Assembly (NCBI GenBank): GCA_900466475.1
Contig: UBMI01000017.1
Span: forward strand, 43,055 to 107,054
Length of the DNA stretch: 64,000 bases
Direction of reading: 5' to 3'
Source: Hyphomicrobiales bacterium
Lineage (GTDB): Bacteria > Pseudomonadota > Alphaproteobacteria > Rhizobiales > Rhizobiaceae
Both the position numbers and the translations under genes were made by a program. The notes beneath the pieces were generated by a model, which did not search any database, was not told the DNA's origin, and worked only from the letters and a program-made list of their open reading frames with translations. Positions 52,230-61,321 of this stretch are shown here, one piece after another (the stretch's first letter is position 1; every line of letters starts with the position of its first letter).

Positions 52230-54680
52230 ATGACAGAAAAACTCGTTATCATCGGCAATGGCATGGCGCCTGGGCGCATGCTGGAGCACCTCTTCGAACA
52301 GGCGCCAGGACGCTACGAGGTTACGATCTTCAACGCCGAGCCACGCGTCAATTACGATCGCATCATGCTGTCGCCAGTGCTTTCGGGAGAAAAGGACTAC
52401 GAGCAGATCATCATTCACGGTGATGGCTGGTATATCAAGCACGGCATAACGCTCTACAAGGGTCACAAGATCGTCAACATCGATCGCGTCGCCAAGACCG
52501 TCACCTCCGACCACGGCGTCACCGAGAGCTACGACAAGCTCGTCATCGCGACAGGCTCGGTACCCTTCATCATTCCGGTTCCCGGAAAGGATCTTCGCGG
52601 CGTCATCACCTACCGCGACCTCGACGACGTGCAGGCTATGCTGCTTGCAGCCCAATCGCGCGAAAAGGCAATCGTCATCGGCGGTGGCCTGCTCGGGCTC
52701 GAAGCGGCCGCCGGCCTCGCCCAGCGCGGCATGGATGTCACTGTGCTGCACGTCATGCCGACGCTGATGGAACGCCAGCTCGATCCCGCCGCCGGCTACC
52801 TCTTACAGAAGGCCGTCGAGGACCGCGGCATCAAGGTCATCTGCAAGGCCAATACCAAGGCGATCATCGGCGACGGCAAGGTCGAAGGCGTCGAGCTCGA
52901 CAACGGCACGATCATCCCTGCCACGCTTGTCGTCATGGCCGTCGGCATTAGACCGAACGTCAATCTCGCCAAGGACGCCGGGCTCGCCGTCAATCGCGGC
53001 ATCGTCGTCGATGCCGGCATGCAGACCTCGGACGGCGATATCTACGCGCTCGGCGAATGCGCCGAGGTCGGCGGCATGGTCTATGGCCTCGTCGCGCCGC
53101 TCTACGAAATGGCCCGTGTCGCCGCTGCCCATTTGTCCGACGATAAGAAGCCGGCCTTTGCGCACTCCGACACGCCGACGAAGCTCAAGGTTACCGGTAT
53201 CGAGCTCTACTCGATCGGCGATTTCGCCGACGGCGACGACCGGCAGGAAATCGTGCTGCGCGATGCGACTGCGGGAATCTACAAGCGCCTTGTGCTGAAA
53301 GACAACCGCATCATCGGTACGGTGCTTTATGGTGAGACGTCCGACGGCGCCTGGTTTAACGACCTGAAGAAAAAGGCGGTCGACATCTCCGAGATGCGCG
53401 ACACATTGATCTTCGGCCAGGCCTATCAGGGAGGGTCCCCGCTGGACCCTATGGCGGCCGTTGCAGCCTTGCCGGATGATGCGGAAATCTGCGGCTGCAA
53501 CGGCGTCTGCAAGGGCAAAATCACTTCAACGATCACGGCCAAGGGGTTGACATCGCTCGATGATGTGCGCGCCCATACGAAGGCCTCGGCCTCCTGCGGC
53601 TCCTGCACCGGCCTTGTCGAACAGCTCATGTCCTTGACGCTGGGGGATGCCTATAACCCAAAAGCCGTGCAGCCGATGTGCACCTGCACCGAGCTCGGCC
53701 ATGATGACGTGCGCCGCCTCATCAAGGCAAAGAAGCTGAAGACCATTCCCGCCGTCATGCAGGAGCTGGAATGGAAGACATCGGGCGGCTGCGCCAAATG
53801 TCGCCCGGCGCTCAATTACTACCTCGTCTGCGACTGGCCGGATGAATATGCCGACGACTACCAGTCGCGTTTCATCAATGAACGCGTCCACGCCAACATC
53901 CAGAAGGATGGCACCTATTCCGTCGTGCCGCGCATGTGGGGCGGAGTGACCAGCTCCGGCGAACTGCGCGCCATCGCCGATGTCGTCGACAAGTTCGCAA
54001 TCCCGATGGTCAAGGTCACCGGCGGCCAGCGCATCGATCTGCTCGGCGTCGAAAAGGAAGACCTTCCGGCAGTCTGGGCCGATCTTGGCAAGGCCGGCTT
54101 CATCTCGGGCCAGGCCTATGCCAAGGGCCTGCGCACGGTGAAGACCTGCGTCGGCTCCGACTGGTGCCGCTTCGGAACGCAGGATTCCACGGGTCTCGGC
54201 ATCCGCATCGAGAAATTCATGTGGGGCTCCTGGACACCGGCAAAGCTGAAGATGGCAGTGTCAGGATGTCCGCGAAACTGCGCCGAGGCCACCTGCAAGG
54301 ATATCGGCGTGATCTGCGTGGATTCCGGCTTCGAGATCCATTTCGCCGGAGCTGCGGGCCTCGACATCAAGGGCACGGAGGTGCTCGGCCTGGTGAGGAC
54401 CGAGGACGAGGCGCTCGAACATATCGTGGCGCTGACGCAGATGTACCGCGAACAGGGCCGCTATCTCGAGCGCATCTATAAATGGGCCAAGCGCATCGGC
54501 CTTGATGAGATCCGCCGGCAGATCATGGAGGATCACGACAAGCGCAAGGCCTATTACGAACGCTTCGTCTTTTCCCAGAAATTCGCTCAGGTCGACCCCT
54601 GGTCGGAACGCGTCTCCGGCAAGGACAAGCATGAATTCCGGCCGATGGCGACCATCGGTTTCAGTCAGGCAGCCGAGTGA
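52230..54680 (+). CDS. nirB: Assimilatory nitrite reductase large subunit, NirB
   Basis: An 816-residue NAD(P)H nitrite reductase that reduces nitrite to ammonium. Domains: an FAD/NAD oxidoreductase (about 1-400, with VIIGNGMAPG and VIGGGLLGLEAA), a BFD-like 2Fe-2S domain (about 415-465, CGCNGVCKG and CGSCTG), and the siroheme/4Fe-4S domains (about 540-816) with the cluster ligands in TCVGSDWC and GCPRNCAEATC. Its small subunit NirD follows after 11 bases, and siroheme synthase is encoded two genes later. Confidence 0.96.
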   Translation: MTEKLVIIGNGMAPGRMLEHLFEQAPGRYEVTIFNAEPRVNYDRIMLSPVLSGEKDYEQIIIHGDGWYIKHGITLYKGHKIVNIDRVAKTVTSDHGVTESYDKLVIATGSVPFIIPVPGKDLRGVITYRDLDDVQAMLLAAQSREKAIVIGGGLLGLEAAAGLAQRGMDVTVLHVMPTLMERQLDPAAGYLLQKAVEDRGIKVICKANTKAIIGDGKVEGVELDNGTIIPATLVVMAVGIRPNVNLAKDAGLAVNRGIVVDAGMQTSDGDIYALGECAEVGGMVYGLVAPLYEMARVAAAHLSDDKKPAFAHSDTPTKLKVTGIELYSIGDFADGDDRQEIVLRDATAGIYKRLVLKDNRIIGTVLYGETSDGAWFNDLKKKAVDISEMRDTLIFGQAYQGGSPLDPMAAVAALPDDAEICGCNGVCKGKITSTITAKGLTSLDDVRAHTKASASCGSCTGLVEQLMSLTLGDAYNPKAVQPMCTCTELGHDDVRRLIKAKKLKTIPAVMQELEWKTSGGCAKCRPALNYYLVCDWPDEYADDYQSRFINERVHANIQKDGTYSVVPRMWGGVTSSGELRAIADVVDKFAIPMVKVTGGQRIDLLGVEKEDLPAVWADLGKAGFISGQAYAKGLRTVKTCVGSDWCRFGTQDSTGLGIRIEKFMWGSWTPAKLKMAVSGCPRNCAEATCKDIGVICVDSGFEIHFAGAAGLDIKGTEVLGLVRTEDEALEHIVALTQMYREQGRYLERIYKWAKRIGLDEIRRQIMEDHDKRKAYYERFVFSQKFAQVDPWSERVSGKDKHEFRPMATIGFSQAAE

Positions 54681-54691
54681 GGAGAACCATC

Positions 54692-55021
54692 ATGAACTGG
54701 CACCCGATCGGCGACATTTCCGATATTCCGCTGCGCGGATCGCGCTGCGTGAAAACCCCGCAGATGACCATCGCCGTCTTCCGCACGGGCGAACACGAGG
54801 TCTATGCGATCGAAAATCGCTGCCCGCACAAGGGCGGCCCGCTCTCGGAGGGCATCGTGCACGGCAATGCCGTCACCTGCCCTCTGCACAACTGGGTGAT
54901 CTCGCTGGAGACCGGTAAGGCGCTCGGTGCCGATGACGGTGCGGTGCGTACCATCCCGCTCAGGAACGAGGGCGGCATGCTCTATATCGCGCTCGAAAGC
55001 CTTGTCATGGCGGCGGAATGA
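54692..55021 (+). CDS. nirD: Nitrite reductase small subunit, NirD
   Basis: A 109-residue Rieske-type protein with the 2Fe-2S ligands in CPHKGG and CPLHNW. It is the small subunit of NirBD. Its stop overlaps the start of the nitrate reductase gene (ATGATG), so the two are translationally coupled. Confidence 0.95.
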   Translation: MNWHPIGDISDIPLRGSRCVKTPQMTIAVFRTGEHEVYAIENRCPHKGGPLSEGIVHGNAVTCPLHNWVISLETGKALGADDGAVRTIPLRNEGGMLYIALESLVMAAE

Positions 55022-57675
55022 TGGGAGCAGAAGTCAAGACTACCTGTCCTTATTGCGGCGTCGGCTGCGGCGTGATCGCCAAAGTGGATGATACCGGCAC
55101 CGTAACAGTGAAGGGCGACCCTGAGCATCCGGCCAATTTCGGCCGGCTCTGTTCCAAGGGTTCGGCGCTTGCCGAAACGATCGATCTCGATGGTCGCCTG
55201 TTCCATCCTGAAATCAAGGGCAGAGAGGCAGGCTGGGATGAGGCGCTCGATCTCGTCGCCAGCAGGTTTTCCGAGACCATTGCCGAACATGGCCCCGATT
55301 CCGTCGCCTTCTATGTCTCGGGTCAGCTTCTGACAGAAGACTATTACGTCGCCAACAAGCTGATGAAGGGCTTCATCGGCTCTGCCAATATCGACACCAA
55401 TTCTCGCCTCTGCATGTCTTCCTCGGTCGCCGGTCATCGCCGCGCTTTCGGCTCGGATACGGTGCCCGGCCTCTATGAGGATCTGGAACTTGCCGATCTT
55501 GTCATACTCACGGGGTCCAACCTTGCCTGGTGCCATCCCGTCGTCTACCAGCGGCTGGCAGCCGCCAAGGCGACCCGACCGGGCCTGAAAATCGTCGTCA
55601 TCGATCCTCGCCGGACGATGACCTGCGACATCGCCGATCTGCATCTGGCCATCCGTCCGGACGGTGACGTCGCACTCTTCATGGGACTGCTTGCCCATCT
55701 CGCGGCAAGCCCTGCTATCGACCAGAACTATATAGGTGCCCACACGGAAGGTTTTGGAGCGGCTTTCGCCGCTGCCGCCGCACTAACGGTGGACGACCTG
55801 CTTGAACGCACCGGCCTGCCGGCCATGCAGGTGAGGGAATTCTTCCGCCTGTTCGAGACGACCGAGAAAGTTGTCACCTGCTACAGCCAGGGCGTCAATC
55901 AGTCCGCTTCCGGCACCGACAAGGTCAACGCCATCATCAATTGCCATCTGGCGACGGGGCGCATCGGCCGACCCGGCATGGGGCCGTTTTCACTGACGGG
56001 GCAGCCGAATGCGATGGGCGGCCGTGAGGTCGGTGGCCTGGCCAATATGCTGGCTGCCCATATGGCTATCGAAAACACTGATGATCGTGACCGTGTGAAG
56101 CGCTTCTGGAATGCCCCTGCTATTGCCGCCGAGCCCGGCCTGAAGGCCGTCGATCTGTTTCGGGCCGTCGAGGAGGGTCGCGTCAAGGCGCTCTGGATCA
56201 TGGCGACCAATCCGGTCGTATCCATGCCCGATGCCCGCCGCGTCGAGGCGGCGATTGCCGCCTGCCCCTTCGTGGTCGTATCCGACATGTTGCGCGAGAC
56301 CGATACGACGCGGCACGCGCATGTGCTGCTACCCTCCCTCGGCTGGGGCGAGAAGGACGGAACGGTCACCAATTCGGAACGCCGCATATCGAGGCAACGC
56401 CCCTTCCTTGCTCTGCCGGGAGAGGCACGCGCCGACTGGTGGCAGATGGCAGAAGTCGGCCGCCGGATGGGCTTTGCCGCATTCGACTACAGGTCCCCGG
56501 CCGATATTTTCGCCGAGCACGCTGCACTCTCCGCCTTCGAGAACGACGGCAGCCGCGACTTCGATATCGGCGCCTATGCCAAGACGGAGCCGGCAGACTA
56601 CAATGCGCTGAAGCCGTTCCAGTGGCCGCAGCCTTTCGGGGCACAGAAAAGAGAAACGCGGTTCTTCGCCAAGGGCGGTTTTTTCCATTCCGATCGCAAA
56701 GCGCGCTTTATTGCCGTCGAAGCGCCGGCAACCGATAGAACAGATTCGGCCTATCCCTTCACGTTGAATACCGGCCGCATCCGCGACCAGTGGCACACGA
56801 TGACGCGGACGGGAAAGAGCGCGCGACTGTCATCCCATATCGCCGAGCCTTTCGCGGAAATCCATCCGCGCGATGCGATGGAACTCGGCGTGGCCGATGC
56901 CGCCCTCGTGCAGATCGAAAGCAGCCATGGCAAGGCGATTATCCGCGCCCTGGTGACCGACCGGCAGGCGCGCGGCAGCGTCTTCGTGCCGATGCACTGG
57001 ACCGACCAGAATTCGGCTGAAGCGCGGATCGGTGCTGTCGTCAAACCCGCAACGGACCCCGTTTCGGGTCAGCCCGCCTCGAAGAATGTAGCGGTTGCCG
57101 TCAGCCGCTATCGCGCTGCCGCTTATGGCTTCGCCGTCAGCCTGGTAAAGCCTGATGTGGCGGACGCGGACTATTGGGCACTTGCCAAGGCCGATGGCGG
57201 ATGGCGCCTGGAGCTTGCGTTCCATGAGGGTATTGAAGACTGGACGGCCTGGTGCCGAAAAAGCTTCGCCATTGCCGACCATATCGAGCCCTTGGGTTAT
57301 GCCGACCAGCAGTCCGGCAACCGGCGGATCGCCTTCTTCGACGGAGAGAGGCTGCTTGCCGCGCTCTTCCTTGCAACAGAGCCGGTCGCCGTCGCACGCA
57401 ACTGGGCGGTGGCGCAGCTGACTGCTGATCACAGCGATCTGCGTCGCCGCTTTGCCATCATCGCCGGCCGGCCTGGCGCCGACAGGCCTGATCCGGGGGC
57501 GACGGTCTGCTCCTGCTTCAGCGTCGGCGTCAACCAGATCGTCACCGCCGTTCGCTCCGGCTGCCGTAGCGTCGAAGCGATCGGCAACGAGCTCAAAGCC
57601 GGCACCAATTGCGGCTCCTGCCGTGCCGAAATCAGGGGGATCATCAATGCCTGTGTTGCAGACGCTGCCGAATGA
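55018..57675 (+). CDS. nasA: Assimilatory nitrate reductase catalytic subunit (NasA/NarB type)
   Basis: An 885-residue molybdopterin enzyme reducing nitrate to nitrite in the cytoplasm. The N-terminal 4Fe-4S site is CPYCGVGC with a fourth cysteine in GRLCSKG; molybdopterin-binding parts include NSRLCMSSSVAGH, TGRIGRPGMGPFSLTGQPNA and LNTGRIRDQWHTMTRTGK. A C-terminal BFD-like 2Fe-2S domain (about 825-880) with CSCFSVG and CGSCRAE takes electrons from the reductase partner; no separate NasB-type reductase gene is seen here. ATG at 55018 and 55021 are both possible. Confidence 0.95.
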   Translation: MMGAEVKTTCPYCGVGCGVIAKVDDTGTVTVKGDPEHPANFGRLCSKGSALAETIDLDGRLFHPEIKGREAGWDEALDLVASRFSETIAEHGPDSVAFYVSGQLLTEDYYVANKLMKGFIGSANIDTNSRLCMSSSVAGHRRAFGSDTVPGLYEDLELADLVILTGSNLAWCHPVVYQRLAAAKATRPGLKIVVIDPRRTMTCDIADLHLAIRPDGDVALFMGLLAHLAASPAIDQNYIGAHTEGFGAAFAAAAALTVDDLLERTGLPAMQVREFFRLFETTEKVVTCYSQGVNQSASGTDKVNAIINCHLATGRIGRPGMGPFSLTGQPNAMGGREVGGLANMLAAHMAIENTDDRDRVKRFWNAPAIAAEPGLKAVDLFRAVEEGRVKALWIMATNPVVSMPDARRVEAAIAACPFVVVSDMLRETDTTRHAHVLLPSLGWGEKDGTVTNSERRISRQRPFLALPGEARADWWQMAEVGRRMGFAAFDYRSPADIFAEHAALSAFENDGSRDFDIGAYAKTEPADYNALKPFQWPQPFGAQKRETRFFAKGGFFHSDRKARFIAVEAPATDRTDSAYPFTLNTGRIRDQWHTMTRTGKSARLSSHIAEPFAEIHPRDAMELGVADAALVQIESSHGKAIIRALVTDRQARGSVFVPMHWTDQNSAEARIGAVVKPATDPVSGQPASKNVAVAVSRYRAAAYGFAVSLVKPDVADADYWALAKADGGWRLELAFHEGIEDWTAWCRKSFAIADHIEPLGYADQQSGNRRIAFFDGERLLAALFLATEPVAVARNWAVAQLTADHSDLRRRFAIIAGRPGADRPDPGATVCSCFSVGVNQIVTAVRSGCRSVEAIGNELKAGTNCGSCRAEIRGIINACVADAAE

Positions 57676-59122
57676 TGTTGCCGACCGGGCACCCGCCCGC
57701 ATGGCGCCGCTCGCCAAACTGCCCGTCTTCTGGTCGCTTGCCGGGCAACGGGTGATCGTCGCCGGCGGCTCGGATGCCTGTGCCTGGAAGGCAGAATTGT
57801 TGGCTGCCTGCGGCGCCAGAGTCGAGATCTATTGCGAACATCTCGGCGAGGCATGCGCGACTCTCGTGGCGCGAGGTTCACCGCATCCGGAAGGCGCGCT
57901 CATCCACTGTCCTATGGCATGGCGCGAGGACGTTTTTGCTGGTGCGGCGCTTGCCATAGCGGATTGCGATGAGGAGACCGAGGCTCACGCTTTCTTCGAT
58001 GCCGCACGGCGAGCCGGCGTTCCTGTCAACGTGATCGACAAGCCGGCTTTCTGCCAGTTCCAGTTCGGCTCCATCGTCAATCGCTCGCCCGTGGTGGTGT
58101 CGATCTCTACGGATGGCGCGGCCCCTATTCTCGCGCAGGCCATTCGCCGCCGCATCGAGACGCTGCTGCCGACATCCCTGAAATCGTGGGCGGGCCTTGC
58201 CCAGTCTCTCCGCGAGGAAATTGCTATTCGCCTGAAGCCCGGCGCAGCCCGCCGTGCCTTCTGGGAACGTTTTGTGGATCGTGCTTTCGGCGCTGAGCCG
58301 ACAGAGACAAGCGTCCGCGATCTGCTGTCCGATATGCAAAGGCCGGCGCAGATGCGCCCCGTCGGGCGGGTGACGCTTGTCGGCGCCGGTCCGGGCGACG
58401 CGGAGTATCTGACGCTGAAGGCGGTGCGGGCATTGCAGGCCGCCGATGTCATCCTGTTCGACGATCTCGTCTCGGACGAGGTTCTGGAACTCGCGCGACG
58501 CGAAGCAAAGCGCCTGCTGGTCGGCAAACGCGGCGGGCGCGAAAGCTGCCGGCAGGAAGACATCAACGAGATGATGCTGACTTTCGCCAAGGCCGGCAAG
58601 AATGTTGCACGCTTGAAATCCGGCGATCCGATGATCTTCGGCCGCGCCGGCGAGGAGATCGCCTATCTGAAAAAGCACAATATTTCGGTCGAGGTCATCC
58701 CCGGCATCACGGCGGCGAGCGCCATGGCATCACGGCTCGGCATTTCCCTGACCCATCGCGATCATGCGCAGAGCGTGCAATTCGTCACCGGACATTCGCG
58801 CCATGGCAGCCTGCCCGAGACGATCGACTGGCAGGCTATCGCAGACACAAGAAAAACGACGATCTTCTACATGGGTGGACGAACAGCCGGAGCAATCCAG
58901 AACAGGTTGATCGAGGCCGGGCTCGATGCAAGAACGCCTGTCGTCATCGTCAGCTCTGTTGCCAATGCCGACGAGCGGCGCTGGGCCGGCAGCCTGGACG
59001 GTCTTTCTTCGGCTATGGCGGAAATCGGCCTCGACCGGCCAGTACTGATCGGCGTCGGGGAAGTTTTTGCAGCTTGCGATCTGATGGCTGAAGCGGATCT
59101 GCCGTTCGTTTCCCAGGCTTGA
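57647..59122 (+). CDS. cysG: Siroheme synthase, CysG-type fusion
   Basis: A 491-residue fusion of a precorrin-2 dehydrogenase/ferrochelatase domain (about 20-235) with uroporphyrinogen-III C-methyltransferase (about 240-485). The first domain has VIVAGGSDACAWKAELL and ALAIADCDEE, less canonical than the usual glycine-rich start; the second has VTLVGAGPGDAEYLTLKAVR, GDPMIFGRAGEE and the SAM-site VIPGITAASAMASRLGI. It makes siroheme for NirB. The start at 57647 has GGGGG seven bases upstream and overlaps the nasA end by 29 bases. Confidence 0.93.
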   Translation: MPVLQTLPNDVADRAPARMAPLAKLPVFWSLAGQRVIVAGGSDACAWKAELLAACGARVEIYCEHLGEACATLVARGSPHPEGALIHCPMAWREDVFAGAALAIADCDEETEAHAFFDAARRAGVPVNVIDKPAFCQFQFGSIVNRSPVVVSISTDGAAPILAQAIRRRIETLLPTSLKSWAGLAQSLREEIAIRLKPGAARRAFWERFVDRAFGAEPTETSVRDLLSDMQRPAQMRPVGRVTLVGAGPGDAEYLTLKAVRALQAADVILFDDLVSDEVLELARREAKRLLVGKRGGRESCRQEDINEMMLTFAKAGKNVARLKSGDPMIFGRAGEEIAYLKKHNISVEVIPGITAASAMASRLGISLTHRDHAQSVQFVTGHSRHGSLPETIDWQAIADTRKTTIFYMGGRTAGAIQNRLIEAGLDARTPVVIVSSVANADERRWAGSLDGLSSAMAEIGLDRPVLIGVGEVFAACDLMAEADLPFVSQA

Positions 59123-59164
59123 GGAAGCGCCGTAACGCTGAGCAAAAACCTTGCCTTGTCAACC

Positions 59165-60052
59165 TCACGCCGCGGTTACGCCATTTTCCAGCAGCGCCTT
59201 GAGATCACGAACGGGCGGTGCTCCAAACTGGCGGGCATATTCCCTCGTGAACTGTGTGATGCTCTCATAGCCGACGGAATATGCAGCCGAACTGGCCGGA
59301 ACGCCTTCCGAGATCATCTGCCTTCGCGCCTCGATCAGGCGCAACTGCTTCTGGAATTGAAGTGGTGACAATGTGGTCACTGCGCGGAAATGCTGATGAA
59401 ATGACGAAAGGCTCATGCCCGCCGTCTCTGCAAGCTCATTCACCCTTAGAGGACAAGCGAAGCCTTCGCGGATGATGGCAACGGCACGACCAATTCTCTC
59501 CGCGTGGCCATCTGTCTGACCGAGCGCCCGGATCGAGGCTCCGTGTTTGCCGGTCATCAGCCAGAAATGCATCTCCCTTAGATGCTGTCTCGCCAGGATC
59601 GGCATGACTGAGGGCCGATCAACGAGGCTCATGAGCCTGACGGCGGTCTCCGCGACCTCAGTTTCCGTCGGGTCTACGTTAACGGGTTTCGAGGTCGAAG
59701 CTGTCACCGGACCAATCTCCGAACCCAGCTCACGGATCATGGCGAGGTCAAGTTCGAGAACGAGAGAATAATAGGGAGCAATGCGGCTTGCCGTTGTGAT
59801 CTGGCTCACCGTTGGGACATCAGCGGTGATTAGGAGGCTATCGCCTGCGCCGAAGTCGAACGTTTCCGGCCCGATGCTCACTCTCTTGCGACCCTGGAGT
59901 ACCAGCGCGACCAGAGGCCTGTTGATCGCAAACTGGATTTCGCTTGGGTTCAGGGCGCGGATAGCCGTCAGACCGGCGATCGGAATTGCCGCCGCTCCGA
60001 AGCGATCGACGTTGATGTCTGCATGACGGCGGACGATCTCCAACAAACTCAT
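59165..60052 (-). CDS. AraC-family regulator
   Basis: A 295-residue regulator with an N-terminal AraC-type cupin/ligand domain (about 20-180, like the YqhC group) and a C-terminal double helix-turn-helix (about 195-290) with LRVNELAETAGMSLSSFHQH and AAYSVGYESITQFTREYARQ. The ATG at 60052 has AGGAG five bases upstream. It is divergent from an SDR gene, and direct repeats typical of AraC sites lie between them, so it likely activates that gene. Confidence 0.91.
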   Translation of the reverse strand: MSLLEIVRRHADINVDRFGAAAIPIAGLTAIRALNPSEIQFAINRPLVALVLQGRKRVSIGPETFDFGAGDSLLITADVPTVSQITTASRIAPYYSLVLELDLAMIRELGSEIGPVTASTSKPVNVDPTETEVAETAVRLMSLVDRPSVMPILARQHLREMHFWLMTGKHGASIRALGQTDGHAERIGRAVAIIREGFACPLRVNELAETAGMSLSSFHQHFRAVTTLSPLQFQKQLRLIEARRQMISEGVPASSAAYSVGYESITQFTREYARQFGAPPVRDLKALLENGVTAA

Positions 60053-60176
60053 CGGAACTCCTATAACAATGGAGAAAAAGGCAAGTCGAAATCGTCCGCC
60101 TGCCTTGAGTAAGGTTAGATTAGCAGGCCTTTGAGCCATGTCGCAAGCGCGTGAGGCGTTGTGGCCCTTCGCTTTC

Positions 60177-60210
60177 GGATAAATAGGCAATTCGTTTGGA
60201 GAAATAGGCA
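60177..60210. promoter_or_regulatory. Direct repeats between araC-type gene and SDR gene
   Basis: GGATAAATAGGCA (60177-60189) and GGAGAAATAGGCA (60198-60210) differ at one base and are offset by exactly 21 bp. AraC-family activators bind such repeats two turns apart on one face of the DNA. The site is 63 bases before the SDR start codon. Confidence 0.65.
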
Positions 60211-60272
60211 GCAGTTCCAATCGGGCTGGGGGCATTGTGCTGATCAGCAATCAGCACAAAAGGAGTTGACCT

Positions 60273-61028
60273 ATGACGACAATCTCAATCGTAACCGGCG
60301 GCAGCCGTGGCCTTGGACGTAACACCGCCATCAGCATCGCCAGGCATGGTGGCGATGTTATCTTGACCTACCGAAATGGCGCGGAAGAAGCCAAGGCTGT
60401 CGTGGCCGAAATAGAAGCTCTCGGCCGCAAGGCAGTGGCGCTGGAGCTCGACGTCGGCACCATATCGGCATTCCCGGCCTTCGCGGAAGCCGTTCGATCC
60501 GTCCTGACGGTTACCTGGTCGCGTACCAATTTCGATCACCTCATCAACAATGCCGGTCATGGCGAGATGGCGGGCTTCGCAGAGACCACCGAAGCGCAGT
60601 TCGACAGTCTCTTCAATGTCCACGTCAAAGGCGTCTTCTTCCTGACCCAGACCCTGCTCCCGCTCATTATCGATGGCGGCCGTATCGTCAATTTCTCGTC
60701 CGGCCTCACCCGCGCTTCCTATCCGGGATTTTCCGCCTATTCCGCAGCCAAAGGAGCGGTCGAAATCCTCACGCTCTACCTGGCAAAAGAGCTCGGAAGT
60801 CGCGGCATTAGGGCGAATACGGTCGCTCCAGGTGCGATTGCGACAGATTTCCTGGGCGGCGCGGTCCGCGATACACCCGCCTATAACGAGGCATTCGCAA
60901 AGATGATCGCCCTCGGCCGTGTCGGGCTGCCCGACGATATTGGCCCGATGATCGCAAGCCTGATTGGCCCTGACAACGGCTGGGTCACGGCACAGCGCAT
61001 TGAAGTGTCTGGTGGTCAGAATATCTAG
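60273..61028 (+). CDS. Short-chain dehydrogenase/reductase
   Basis: A 251-residue SDR. TGGSRGLG (about 8-15), NNAGHG and the catalytic Ser, Tyr and Lys in NFSSGLTRASYPGFSAYSAAK are present, split here over residues 138-158. It ends with the usual GQNI tail of FabG-like enzymes. The substrate is not clear; regulation by the divergent AraC protein suggests an inducible reductase for an aldehyde or ketone. Confidence 0.9.
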   Translation: MTTISIVTGGSRGLGRNTAISIARHGGDVILTYRNGAEEAKAVVAEIEALGRKAVALELDVGTISAFPAFAEAVRSVLTVTWSRTNFDHLINNAGHGEMAGFAETTEAQFDSLFNVHVKGVFFLTQTLLPLIIDGGRIVNFSSGLTRASYPGFSAYSAAKGAVEILTLYLAKELGSRGIRANTVAPGAIATDFLGGAVRDTPAYNEAFAKMIALGRVGLPDDIGPMIASLIGPDNGWVTAQRIEVSGGQNI

Positions 61029-61035
61029 TCTCAGA

Positions 61036-61062
61036 GCCGGTCCGGCGTTCCGCCGGACCGGC
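61036..61062 (+). terminator. Hairpin after the SDR gene
   Basis: Arms GCCGGTCCGGCG and CGCCGGACCGGC pair perfectly (12 bp) around TTC, seven bases past the SDR stop. No T-run follows. The rest of the 293-base gap up to 61321 holds nothing I can recognise. Confidence 0.65.
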
Positions 61063-61321
61063 CTCGAATGTCTTCAATACATCTGCCCTCCCCGAGAAAA
61101 TGTTGCTCCGCGACGGTGGGAAGGCGATGCGCCTCACTACTCGCGCCGTCGAGGGGTCAAGGCGGACTTGGCTAAGCCATCCTCCCTCTTAAGCCATCGT
61201 TTGCTTCACTCTGATTTGAGTTCATCATGGGCGCCATGATCTAACCAGTGACATTGGGTAATATTTCGCACAAACATTCTGCGTCATTGTCCGATTCCCT
61301 TTAGGCGACACGAGATCTCAC

